A stretch of 63,188 nucleotides of DNA, taken from Clavulina sp. PMI_390 (lineage: Eukaryota > Basidiomycota > Agaricomycetes > Cantharellales > Hydnaceae). The stretch is taken from assembly GCA_015039315.1 (NCBI GenBank), contig WIDE01000014.1, forward strand, positions 214,799 to 277,986. The letters are read 5' to 3'. Position 1 is the first letter of the stretch. Each line of letters opens with the position of its first letter. Both the position numbers and the translations under genes were made by a program. Shown here in pieces: positions 21,401 through 33,221 of the stretch. The notes below the pieces were generated by a model. It saw only the letters and a list, made by a program, of their open reading frames with translations, was not told the DNA's origin and did not search any database.

Positions 21401-23754
21401 GGTTCAAGGTGTCCAATTATTTCCTCGCCTTGTGAGTTGTTGATTCCTTCGGGTTTCCATGTCATTGTTTCGCATCGCTGAATATCGCAATATTTTCCCT
21501 TGCCAGTATGAATGTCCCGCTGTTCCTATCAGCCTTCCACCTTCACGAGCATCGAATGAACCTGCAGCCCGCTCTAGTATATTCAGTCTTGTCTCTGTCA
21601 ACATTCCTCAAAAGCTCTAATCTGGAGGATGGCATTCTGGGGCGGAAAAAGGCTTGTAAGTATTTTACCACTCATGCTGGTTCGGGTACCTGAACTTAGG
21701 CGGTGGAATCATTTATTCTACAGTGATATTGCGAACAATGGCGCAGATGAGTCTCGAGCAAAGTATCAACTGCAACTACATCACCCCCGGATTGGCTCAA
21801 GCTGCTCTGGTAAGCCTGATGTTGCCTTTTCCGGGCTTGGAATAAATACTGAGATCCATCCCCAGATTCTTGTCCTGTTTGAGGTGTGCTGCCACCCCGA
21901 GCACTCGGCATATCGAGCGAATAGCATGCTTCAGACACTCGATAGCCTTATCCGCACCCTCGGGTTCCTGGATATGGATATTAATGACCCCCAGTTGACG
22001 CGATTCCGAGACCACACCGTCCCAAGCATCACATCGGATGAAGAGCAAGCTATGGACAGTGTAGCTGCTGCGGTAGTGGCAGATCATGGTGTGCACGATT
22101 TTGGTCACCAACACGATGCTCTCATCAGCCCTATCGATGGGAGCACGGGTCTCCCTGAGGGTGTCGTGGGTACATCGCTAATGGCCCGTACACGTGGTTC
22201 TACATCCCCTCCCGGTTTACGCGTCGGTAACGCCGGGATGGGCGTTGGTGGCTCAATAAGTGGTGTGGGTAGCAGCACACTCGATGGGGGCGGTGGATGC
22301 TCTTGCACGCTCTTCAAGATCTCATCGACGAATCCAACGAGCGCTAAGACTACGCCTTTCTGGCTGGCCACTCCTGGATGGAACAGCTCATGGACCTTGG
22401 CGGAGACGAGATTCGAGGAGCAGCGAAGGCTAGTTTGGAGCGCAATGACCCTTGCAGCGGCTCATGTCAGCTATTCCAACTCGTTGGGACTGCCGCCTCT
22501 GGATCTGGCGATCACGAAACCATGGATGGTATGTCACGCCATGCATCTTTCCCTCGTCACAGTATACTTACCTGAAACTCATTTCGGGGCTTGTTTAGAT
22601 CAATGTCCTCTTCCCTGGCGAGACCCTTTACCGTGGTAGCAACCCTAAGCTATCTTACGATATTCTCCCTGGCGACCCGTCCCCCAAGGATTCGGTTTGG
22701 GCGCTGTACGCCCGCTCGCAGCTCCTATTCGCGAGCGCGGCGCACGTCAAGTATAGTGATCGTTTATCGGAAAAGGACAAGGCTGAGTTTGCAGTGCGCG
22801 CGTGGCTGGAAACGGAGCGCATTGAGGCGCAGTTGGACGTCCACACTTGTGATGTGGAAAAAGCTACGAGTACGTTATTCTATTCTCTATTCCTACGTTC
22901 ATCAGCGCTCATATTAATGGTCTGCACCCGCAGTATATCATGGCAGAGAGTATCTTTTCAATACCCAAAACCTGGTGTCGTCTCAGTTCACCTCTCATGT
23001 GCCTCACCCATACCTGTAAGATTGCCTTTTCCTTATTCCATCCCTGAAACTTCTAACCCAAGGCACTCTTCCTTCTAGCGGCGACGGCTCTTTCCATCGC
23101 GCGAAAGCTGTGAACTGGCGTAAGTTCAAGCCTCCGGAATCAGCGTGGGGTTGGATAGCCTACTCACTCAGCGTTTCTCCTATCCATAGTGAATCACCAA
23201 CGACATGTTGCCAATTTCTTGTTCGGACGCTTGGAAATGATTACCGGCCTCCATCACAACCTGCTGGCCAAGCGGCCGTATTTCATCTTTTGGGTGAGTG
23301 TGTGTGTGCCCGCTGCAGCTCATTGACTGCTTGCTTGGGGGGATTTGATCCACTGATGAGGCATGGTTGGGCAGTTCTTTGGACAGGTCGCTCGATATCT
23401 CAACATATGGCAGCAGGATAACACGCTTATCATGGCGCTCGATCTGGCCAAAACTCTTCTACCTCCGATGGAGTACTTGATGTCCATCTATCCTTCAGAA
23501 CGTGAGTGACTCTTGGCTCCTACGCGGCCGCTGTTCCGGCTTTTGGGTCGGATCGCCCACTTTTTTTTGCGCTTCTACAAATGCGTGGATCACCGGCTTT
23601 ATACTCACACACTTCTATTTCGCTCTTGATTCATGTAGATCAACGAGATGAATACCTCCAGCTTCATGGGCGGCTGGAGGTGTCGTGTCTCCTCGCGGGG
23701 GTTCAGTGTCCACCTGCTGTCAATTTTGATGTGGGGCTGCAAGTAATGATTTGA
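18454..23754 (+). CDS. Zn(II)2Cys6 fungal transcription factor with fungal_trans domain
   Basis: A nuclear DNA-binding regulator. Exon 1 (18454-18502) encodes MTSPGRDLSPTTDDPK. Exon 2 (18685-18730) and exon 3 (18843-20430) build the zinc cluster CGACRSRKIKC, then DGARPVCATC and LRRKSTRC: six cysteines spaced C-x2-C-x6-C-x6-C-x2-C-x7-C. A basic linker with RRGPDRRPRARP follows, then about 500 residues of Pro/Ser/His-rich disordered sequence. Downstream exons give ESWWKDLVQIYHPN, SNYFLAFMNVPLFLSAFHLHEHRM, LAQAALILVLFEVCCHPEHS, RANSMLQTLDSLIRTLGF, EEQRRLVWSAMTLAAAH and PWMINVLFPGE, the middle-homology region of the family. The reading ends VNFDVGLQVMI at 23754. The length exceeds 1000 residues and there are at least a dozen exons. 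Target genes cannot be told from sequence; I see no link to the nearby genes. Confidence 0.9.
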
Positions 23755-24144
23755 GTTTCTTGGCGTCGCTATTCTTTCTTTCTTCTCTATCAGTGTTTCC
23801 CCTTTATCCGCTTCTGGTATGCATGGACTCTATTTCGTTCACCTAACCTCGTGTTTGCCTCGCTACCCCCGTCTACCCGGTGTTGTTATGTGTTACTACT
23901 ATACTCAGTCTTGAGAGTGACTTGTTGTAATGTTTTGGGCCTCTTGTCGTTGTTGTTTATCTGATACGCTATTTGTGGTTTGTCGTAGATAGCGTACCTC
24001 TCTCTTACTACGCTATTCTTTTTTCCTCTCTCTCTCCCTGTGGTTTTGCATCCGATTGAACCCTGCATCGAGCGGCCCAAAACGGGGATCGTGAGAACGG
24101 GAACGCTATTGTCACAGGAATATCGAACTGAACTCTCCAAAGGG
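23755..24144. promoter_or_regulatory. intergenic, promoter of the CHFR-like gene
   Basis: About 390 bp, pyrimidine-rich, between two plus-strand genes. It must hold the 3' end of the transcription-factor mRNA and the promoter of the next gene. No specific site is recognised. Confidence 0.4.
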
Positions 24145-27100
24145 ATGAGTAGTCCTGCACTGCCAGGCCCCTCCCAGCGGCCCCCAAAGCGTCAGCGCAC
24201 TCCAGACTTTGAGGAATCACTCCAGGGACCCAGCAACCCCGCCAAGCGTCTGCGACCAAGCGAGATGAGCATTGACGACATGAACCGCGTCGATGCGCTC
24301 CTGAGCGTCGACGATGGGCCCGCGACCGTTGCGCAACGTGACGAACCCATGGAGACAGACCTACCGATGATCCCGACCGCCGATAAGGGCAAAGGACGTA
24401 TGACTGACGAGGCGCCTACGTCGACGAGCTCGGCCAACTCCCGAAGCGCACCCGACGATGACTCGCGCAATCAGCGGGTTGTCGAGGACCTGGAGGCCGA
24501 ACTGAGGTACGTGCGCTCCCCCACACTGGGCTCGGTCCCCCCATTGGCTTTTATCCGTGATTATAGAGACGTTCTAATCACTTCGATGTGCTGTTGCTTC
24601 CCACAGCTGTGGCTGCTGCGCGGGTCTTGTCTATCGCGTGAGTACTGGCACCCCACCCCCTACGCCCGTTGGCTACCCCACGATCTGGCCTCGAGTCGAT
24701 AAGATGCTGATAATTTGCTTTAATTTTGCTCGAAATATCTCCACGTCGGCAGCCAATGATCCTCCAACCATGCCAGCACTTCTTCTGTGGCAGGTTCGTC
24801 TCTCGCACACCCTGTTCAACAAACATGTCAGTGGCACCGAACATGTGCTGACTCCCCAACCGATTGTCTTTCAACAACAGCTGCCTCAAGCAATGGATAG
24901 AGAATGCAAACAGCAACACCTGCCCTGAATGCCGAACCGCCTGCACGCATGCCACCGCCTCACGCACCATCCAGTCGATCGTCGATCTTCTTATCCGAAA
25001 CCGACCTGACCTCCAGAGGACCGAGAACGAGCGTCAACAAGCCGACGAAATTTGTGCTCCATGTAACGAGATCAAGGTATGCTTGTCCCCTCAGCTATTC
25101 TAGCGCGGCTTTTGTTGGACCCTGACACAAAGTCCAATTGGGACATGAAACACTCGCTGACCATCGCCGCCTTTTGCCCTTCTCGTCTAGATGCCGCAAC
25201 CCAAACCGCCGAACCCTGACGCCCTTATCCCGCAAGCAGCAGCCAGGAACGAACCTGGCTTTGATCATGTTGCACGGCCGTGCCCACACTGCCTTCCTAA
25301 TAACCAGTTTGGTTGGCAATGCCCTCGCCCAATTGCTGATCCCGACACGGACCCTGAGCATGCTTGGAATCTCGATGACGGTAAGTTTGGCTTGGCATTT
25401 GAGATTCATGTCAAAGCAGCATCTGATTCCGCTCGTTAGGCCCCCCACCGGGACACGGTTTCTGCGGGGCTTGGTAAGCCGGCCTTAGCGCTTCCTTGTA
25501 ATGCTTCATTCTAATTCCTCTTCGATTCCCTTAGCTCTGAGATCCACCCACTGAATGCCCCAGGCACCTCATCTTGCTCATTGTGCCACACGTCATTCTG
25601 TGGCCTGTCAATCCCCCATCTCTGTGTGGCACACCCTACTCGCAATGCTCGTCTTCCTCAGTCCTTGAATACCTTGACCGGCCTTCTAGAGGCACAGTCA
25701 GAGAGCGTTTGGGAGGCCTTCGAGTTTAACGATGTGGAGATTGATGTCTTGCTGGATTGGATCCGCGAAGGGCGGTCTGGTGCTATCCGAAACGTCTTCC
25801 AAGAGGTGTGTAAGATTGACAGTCGAAGATTCCGTTTTCTCTTCTAAACCCTATTCCCTTGCCATTCTAGATTCTCGAATATGTGCGAAGAAGCCCAGAA
25901 GGCTTCGAAGAAATGATTCGCAAGGGCGTCTTCCCTATCGAGAACAACAGTATCAACCCTCTTCCTCGAGGAGCCAGTACCAGCGCCACTGGTACAACAC
26001 CTCCCGCCCCTCTAGTAGCACAGACAGCTTCATCCACTGGACCGCTTATCACGCCTGCTGACAGTTCAGCTTCCTCTGCGCCTGTGATATCTCAAGCACC
26101 TATCCACGCCGTCGTGAGCGCCGTTCCTGCAGTGCCCCCTATGAATGATCCTTCTATTGTGGTAAACGAGGCACCCGCCTTGACCACAAACGACACGGAA
26201 TCTCCAACAAGTGCCCGCGTTCGTCCTGAAAACACGCGGGCGATGATTGGTGTCGATACCTCGATGCCTATACCCATCATTGCTCCGCTTATTGATTTTA
26301 CATCGGTCACGCCGACAGGGCTGCAGCTGCCTCAAATAATTCCAGCACCCCAGGCGCCACTGAGTGGTATCCCCACCGATGAGCAAGGAGCTCTCATCTC
26401 CCCTATCATGCCTGTCCAAGCCCCCACTTCCTCGACTATACCCACTATTGCTGATACACCAAGCATCGCTCTACCAGGGAGCATCACAATGGCCGCTCCT
26501 CCACCTTCGATAGCACCTGCTTCTATTCCTGCTCCTCCTCAACCAGTTTCTGCACCAGCGGCGTCAGCCCACACCACTGTGTCTCGAGTTTGCCGAGAAT
26601 GTGCGCTAGAAATGTTCCTTCACGAGATCTATCCCTGGTGGGCTCGCGAGAGAGCTCGTGTTCTGGCGAACATGGCTGCTGCTGCTGCTGCACCACCGCC
26701 ACCACCACCAGTCGTGAGCGTACCCGTCGCGCAGGACGGCACTGATGCCGTAGTTGCTGATTCCTCGATGGAGGCCCCGCAATCCTCAGCGGTCGATCCA
26801 GCCATCACTGAAGCAGAGCAACATGAGACTCAGTCGAATGCCGCCCCGCAAGCGACTGACGCCGTGCAAGATGGAGATGGAGGTGACGATTCAGATGATG
26901 ATGAAGGTTACGTCGGTGAAAGTCAGGCGTCTGGGAGCAATGACGCCATCTCCATGTTGCCATCCTCAAGCTCGATGATGGTAAAACTTCCGGATTGGGT
27001 AGCACGAGCTGATTGTCCTGAGGGCCGCCACTGTGAAAGACAGAAGGAGCGTGCCCACGCCAAGGAATGTGAGTTGAATTTCCGTTTTTGTTTCCAGCGG

Positions 27101-27887
27101 GTCGTTCGTCCAGGCACTAAACGGCTTTCCCTTTTTGCTAGTTAATCATATTATTGCACCCCCTCAACCCGCCCCTCCCGTGCCGACGGATACTCAGCCT
27201 CAGCAAGATTCATTGCCAACGGACAACGCGACTGCCGCTCCTCAAGTCACCGTGCTCCCGAATATTGCGACGGCTGAGTTGCAGGGCGCACCTGCCCCGA
27301 GCGTTGTCGTTGCCCCAGAAGCATCCACACCACAAGTGACATCTGGTGTCGAGCAGTCGGAAGCGATGGAAATCGACATTGCCCTGACTACTGCCCACAT
27401 CCCAGCTCCGCCTGGTGATGTTCAGGCACAACCTCACTCCCAAACTGAGTTGGACACTACGATGCTTGACTCACCGTCTGGATCGACCACGGGCTCTTCG
27501 AGTGATGACCGCTCGGACTCGGAGCCTCGATCTGCTATCGATGAGGATGATGAGGAAAGTGAAGTTGCTGTAGCTGCGTCAACGACAAGCAACACGATGG
27601 GCAGGATGCAGCCTTCAGGTCCTGTGATCACTCCTTCCCTCGAGGAGCATCGCGCATTCCCCGTAGTAGATGCAATGGTCATGGGCGCGATCCCACCAGC
27701 ATTGAAGCCCAGTGAGGTGCTGATGGATGTTGCACTTATCCATAACAGCATCATCACCGAGGAGCATTCGCTGCCTGAAGCTGGACCCTCAGCCGCTTCT
27801 TCATCCTCCCAAGACCATTCTTCGACCACGAGCAATGTTTATGAGCCAGCTCGACGTTCTTCGATCGAGACTATGGCCACTGCTTAA
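24145..27887 (+). CDS. CHFR-like RING E3 ubiquitin ligase without an FHA domain
   Basis: A predicted E3 ligase. The ATG at 24145 (MSSPALPGPSQRPPKRQR) is the first in frame. A charged N-terminus with a nuclear-localisation-like PPKRQRTPD precedes the RING, which is built from four small exons: SCGCCAGLVYR, PMILQPCQHFFCGS, CLKQWIENANSNTCPECR. It supplies C-x2-C, C-x-H-x2-C-x2-C and C-x2-C. A cysteine-rich region follows (CPHCLPNNQFGWQCP, GHGFCGA, CSLCHTSFCGLSIPHLC, CRECALEMFLHEIYPWW), ending ADCPEGRHCERQKERAHAK then FNHII. This order and the final Cys-His element match the CHFR cysteine-rich region. Human CHFR and yeast Dma1/2 carry an N-terminal FHA domain; none is visible here. Two long Pro/Ala/Thr-rich disordered segments interrupt and follow the cysteine-rich part. 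A mitotic-checkpoint role is known for CHFR and only inferred here. Confidence 0.82.
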
Positions 27888-28384
27888 GTCTGCCCACTAT
27901 TGCCCTATGCTATGACTTCCTTCTTTCCCCTCACTGCTCTTGTTCCCTTTCGTATAATTATTGGTATCGCTTCCAACGCACTGTTTTCTCTCCACTCGAT
28001 GACGCACACGATTCAACCACATCCATCGACTTTACCCTCGTCTTTTCATCCCCCCATGAACACAAACAGACATTTATTGACGTATTCCCCATTTTCGAAC
28101 CACCGCTTTCATCGATATTTTCTTGTACATTTCACTCTCATTGGCCTTCGGACATAGTATCAATCCAACGGAGTTTTGACAAATCACCAATGCCTGATAG
28201 CTTTGACACTAGGTACAGGAAGCCTATGCACGAAAGGGTAACATACATACGGACAGAACGAATGGGAAAGATCCAATCGAGAGAGCTCATGAATGACAGC
28301 AAATATCAACAGCAAAGGAAAGACAACAACAGTATCACAAACAGCACCGAAAGATTATTTTGGGTTGAGGGAAGAACCAGGAAA
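27888..28384. other. intergenic, between two gene tails
   Basis: About 500 bp between convergent genes. Presumed 3' untranslated sequence of the CHFR-like and kelch-BTB genes. Nothing else recognised. Confidence 0.45.
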
Positions 28385-31300
28385 TCACACACCAACGAAG
28401 GAGTATGAAGCCATAGAATTGGATTGCTGAGACGCTGATGTGGATGCAAAGATGCCATGCTTTGTCAAGCTCGCCATCAAGTTTGTCCGCTCCTTTTTCT
28501 CTTTTGCTTCTGAGGCAGATTCCCCTGGAGTTGTCGTAGAGAGATTCGATGACGAGCTGGCAAACAAGCGCTGCCATGTAGACCCTTTTTTCTGGACAGT
28601 CTCGCTGCTGTGAGACGAGTCCTCGCTAGCCTGGTCATCAAATGAGCCAAACTCGCTGCTCTGCATGGGATGGTCAGAGCGGGCTGATGAAACAAAGATG
28701 CCGCGTGTTGACGGTGAGGGTCCCGCCAGATAGGAGGGAGCTCCATCAGGCGAGTCCAAGGACGAATCCATTGGCTGCAAATTGGATTCTTGTAGGATGA
28801 GCCCAGGCAGCTCATGCTTGCGGGTCATCGCCCTTGAGGCGTGGGACTGCGCGGGGTCGATGTATCCGATATTGTGGTGCTGGGCTTGTTGAGCAAGAGG
28901 CACACGGTCACCTGCAGCTGCAATGTCTGCTGATGGGTGCAGGTTACGGTGTGAAGGCACAGCATCACTGAACGCTCGCTTCCTCGTCGATGCAGCGGCA
29001 CCAGCAGCCTGTGAAGCGGATTGATTGCCGTCCAGTGGTGCTGTTGCAGGGGAGTCATCCCGCTGCCGCCGTGGAGTGGAGGACCGACTAGGAATAACAT
29101 TATTGGCATATGGGTCCCCATACATGACATCTGGCCGTATGTCGAGTGAGAGAGCATGACCGTCGAAGGCGGGCGAGAGCACGGCTGGGGACAAGGCTGG
29201 GGACATTGAGGGAGAGATGACTGGAGACATCGATGGGGAGGAAGAGTAAGGCGAGCTCGCCCCACGGGAGGGCGGCGTCTGAGACCGCACAGAATTATTT
29301 AATTGTCGCTGGCGTCCAAAGCCTTTCTTGGAGTGCTCATGGGATGGCCGCGGCGCTGACGTCGATGAGGCTGCTGCAGCAGCAGCTACAGCGGCCGCGA
29401 TTCTTGGTGATATCTTTGGGGCGCGCGTCCAAGGGGCAGGAAGATTGCTTTCGTCGGCACTCATGTTTCCTGACGTCGACGCCGCCCTCGGTGGTGACGA
29501 TCGATGACGAATGGCCGCCGAAATTGAGGCTGCACTGGGTGGGTGCTCATGCGAACTAGGACCCACTGGAGTTGCAGCACCAGAGGATTGCAAGCTGACG
29601 CTACCCCCCTCCTCGGCGATTGTGGTAGTAGCTGGCTTGTAGGACCAACGGTCACTTCGTCCTCGCCGTAAAGATGTCTGTGGAAGGAAAGAGTCCTGAG
29701 CGTCCACTCCAACATGAACCGCGCTATCGTCCTCCTGAGGCTCCTCAGACAATGTTGGGGTGCCATACTCGAGACCATTTGTCGGAGACGCCATGTATGT
29801 GGCCACCTTCGACCCTGGGTTGGCTGGGGGCAGCCTCATAGATATGTAGGCTGTTGGAGATCCTTCATCGGAGGAGATGGAAGAGAGGGATGCTTGGGAA
29901 TCCGAGGCACTGAGTTCGGGGATCTCGAGCGAACTGAGAGTCGTAGAGCTTGAAATGGTACTCGGAACAGATTCTGAGGTCGAAATGATGCTAGGTTGTT
30001 TCTTCAAGGGCTGCGATGCTTGAGGGGAGGTCGGAGAAATCTCAGGCGCAACTACTGTGGTTTCGGAGTCAGTGACGGGACCCCTGGTTTTCTCATCAAA
30101 GGTGAAGACACGTTGACCCTCTGGCCTTGTGATCAACGGAGAATTGTCGTCTCGGCTGATGGCAGGCGGAGAAAGCGGGGACAACCCATATGTGGTCATC
30201 GTGATTCCCATCCCACCGTTTCGAGAGGCGGATTGGTCCGAGGATGAATAGCCACCGCCAAATCCGTTGGAGCGCCCACCTCCCGAGGCGTCGAAACGTG
30301 ATGGGCCATTGGAGCCGTGGCCACTTGAACCCCCGCCCCCGCCACCACCGCCAGTGGATGAACCACCAGTTCCAGGCCTTTGTTGGCGACCAGTAGAACG
30401 TTTATTCGACGACATTACGATGCGGAGAGCACTGCAAGAAAGTAAGTTACATCTCGCTCGCTCGTGGATTGATATACTAACTCACCGAATGTTGAGGTTT
30501 TGACAGTCGCACAACGTAGTCACATCGTACACACCAACACTCGTCATCGGTCCTAGAGTGCGATGCATAGCATGCCGCACCAGCTCCCCCAGATGTGGGA
30601 TATCATAGATGGAGCTGATGAGGAGTAAGGAAGAAAGAACGAGGGGAGCGTGTTGAAGAGGGGTGAGGAGATCATAAGTATAGAAATATTGCAGCAGCGC
30701 CTTGGTGATAGGATAAGGCTCTGAGAGGCGGAGAAGCCGGGGAGTAAGACGAGGGTCGGGTCTCTCGTTGAGGGGAAGATGAGATAAGTCTATGTCAGCA
30801 AGGGAGGGTGGATAGGCCTGCTGGATGTCAATCTCTAAATCAGATCGAATCTTCTGTCCAGCTATGATGCGCTGAGCGGCATCAACGTATTTCCGGCGGT
30901 TTGTTCGGAACCATGGCCATCGTTCTTCCAACAGCGCCCGCGAGCATTTTATCCTACGGCCGTCCTCACAAAGGACCTCAAAGTCAGCAAATAGCTCCGC
31001 ATCAAGCGCGTCTAGACCCATGAGACGTCCTTTTGCCAAGGACCCGTCGGAAGCAATTTCGAGACGAGGTCGAGGTGGCTGATATATGCCCAGGGACTCG
31101 AGCTCCACATAAGCAACGTGGTCCCAGTTAACAACTCGGCGGTTATAGTCCTCCACGAGGTTGCCTTTGCGGTTCCCAAACACCACAAACCGGTTTTTAG
31201 ATCCCCATAAGACTCCTCGAGACCAGGAACCAGATGTGAGCGCAGTCCCAGGGTCTATACGGGTCCATATCATTGATTGGAGATCCAACGCCCAGATGGA

Positions 31301-32395
31301 GTATGACTGGTATGACTGAGCAAGGTATGTCCCTCCAATGATGAGATGAGTGCCTAGGATGTGGGCGGTGGGAAAGCGCAGGCCGGGAGGTTGGGTTGAG
31401 GAATGAGCAGTCATTGCTGTGGACCGATTAACGATTTCTGGGGTGAGAGGCGTTGGATCAACGGTTTCCAACTCTCGCCGGACATCCACGAACTAGGAGA
31501 TGAGTTAGAACACATGTGATGAACGGGCGCAATTAGGACTCACATTCCAATTGCTGTAGATGTATAAATGTGCGGGGAAATGTGGGGAGGGCTCGGCAGA
31601 ATACGGCATATGAACTAGCTTGTCCGAATTAGCGTGCAATGGATGCGGGGCCATAACCGAGGAAGAGTCAGGTGTGGGACCATGGTTCGAGGACCCTTGC
31701 AGATCCGCAAAGTAAGACGGCGGGCGGGTTGTGGGGACACCTTCAGCAGCAGGGTCCCGAACAACCAGCTCGGGCGCTACCACCGCGCTTCTGTACGTGC
31801 CACAGTTTCGAGGATAGGGCACATGGGAAATCCACTGTTTAGTGCCGAGGTCATACACATGGATGTCGTCCAGCCACTCGTTAACCATGTCCTGGCCACC
31901 AAGGATGAAGAGCTTGGAGGAAGCAACAGTGGATAAATGTGCAAATCGAGGACGGGGAACAAACGAAGCGGATTTTTCGGACTCCATATGATCGGGGGAA
32001 GGAAAAGGCTCCAACCACCGCCGCTCAGCAAGGGAGAAGAAGCGAACGTCGGAAAGGATGGATTGAGCATCTCCATTGGGAGTGGAAGAAATTCCAAGGC
32101 CGCCAAAGATGACAAGGTAGCCATTCCAGTAATCTGCAGAGTGGAAGTAGCGCGCGGTTGGCGTGTGATGATCAGGGGATGTAGGAATGACTTTTTCCCA
32201 AACAGATGCTTGAAGGTCGAAGGAATAGATGTCGTTGGAGTAGCTTTTGCGAGTGGTATTAGACTTCCCGCCGAATAAGTAGACTTTGTCCCCTACAACC
32301 GTCGCAGACGAGCCAATAGAGGGCTTGGGCACGTCCCCAGAGGCATCTCGTGAGTAGGTCGTGAGATCACTGATGGAGGCATGCATGGGCGCCAT
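28385..32395 (-). CDS. kelch-repeat BTB protein with long disordered C-terminus
   Basis: Three exons (32395-31544, 31492-30486, 30431-28385) give about 1300 residues. The N-terminal third has kelch blades: SSATVVGDKVYLFGGKS, GYLVIFGGLG, LFILGGQDMVNEWLDD and LIIGGTYLAQ, with the expected pattern of hydrophobic residues followed by Gly-Gly. A BTB-like region follows, with ADFEVLCEDGRRIKCSRALL, ITKALLQYFYTYDLLTPL and LLLISSIYDIPHLGELVRH. The last 680 residues are disordered, rich in Ser, Pro and Ala, with a Gly-rich start and a C-terminal YSFVGV. The first in-frame ATG is at 32395 (MAPMHASISDL); a small upstream exon cannot be excluded. Kelch plus BTB recalls LZTR1 and fission-yeast Ral2, which act on Ras, and fungal cell-end kelch proteins. 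I offer these as candidates only. Confidence 0.8.
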
Positions 32396-33221
32396 GACCG
32401 AGCGCGTTCCTCTGAGGTTTGGTGCGCAACACCTCCTGGGGAACAATCCACTGACGTGCCAGGAAAAAGGTTGGGAAGAGAAAGGGGATGTGCCCTTATG
32501 ATAGATCTATGTATGGATAATGAGCGACAACATGTACAAACATTCCCCAATGTCATCTGAATGTTGAATTCCCAATACCAGCAGCACTGCCAATACTCAC
32601 CGCTTTTACTGTCAACAACGCTCTCTCGCTCAGCGAGGGCCCTTCCTCCCCACCCGTGGAACTGGTCCTCTTGCCTCGTTCCTCAAACTCGGAAACTTCG
32701 GAAAATTATCAGGCATCAGTGGTTGTGCTTGCTCGCTAATTTCTATTCATGATATTCAAACCTGAAGCAATTCTGTTATTTTTCCCCCCCACATTAACGC
32801 CCTTCTTTCTGACTGCAAATCTCGAAACGCCGCGCCGTACATGTTCGGAGTGTTGAAATTCTTTCTTTTTCGCTCAAGGCAGTTCCCATGTGTTCTTCAT
32901 TATGAATATCTGATCGACTGAATAAGCCAGGCATCTCTGAGACTGTTACGGGCTGCAGAGTTACCAATGCATGGCTCAAGGTGGGCGCTTTACTAGATCT
33001 AATTAAAAATCTCCTGTTCTCCCAAATGGGGAGCTTGGCAAAGATGCCTCTTGTGGATGCTCAGTAATTGCAGTCACAGCTTACTCGGACGCGTCGTCCC
33101 GGGATATTTCACCTCAAGGCTAAGGCGCGACGCATGATAAATATACCCTCCTCCCTGAGTGTCCTTGCTTGTAAGCTTACAGACACCTCACAACCACTCT
33201 CAACCAGCCATCGTAGTCCAT
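32396..33221. promoter_or_regulatory. divergent promoter region
   Basis: About 0.8 kb between divergent start codons of the kelch-BTB gene and the unknown gene at 33222. It contains AT-rich and pyrimidine-rich tracts and several short open frames without motifs. It could hide a small first exon of the kelch gene. No named site recognised. Confidence 0.4.

Noticed and set aside
32793..33000. Possible tRNA gene (TGGCTCAAGGTGGG looked like an A box)
   Set aside because: No matching B box, anticodon stem or acceptor stem can be folded around it.
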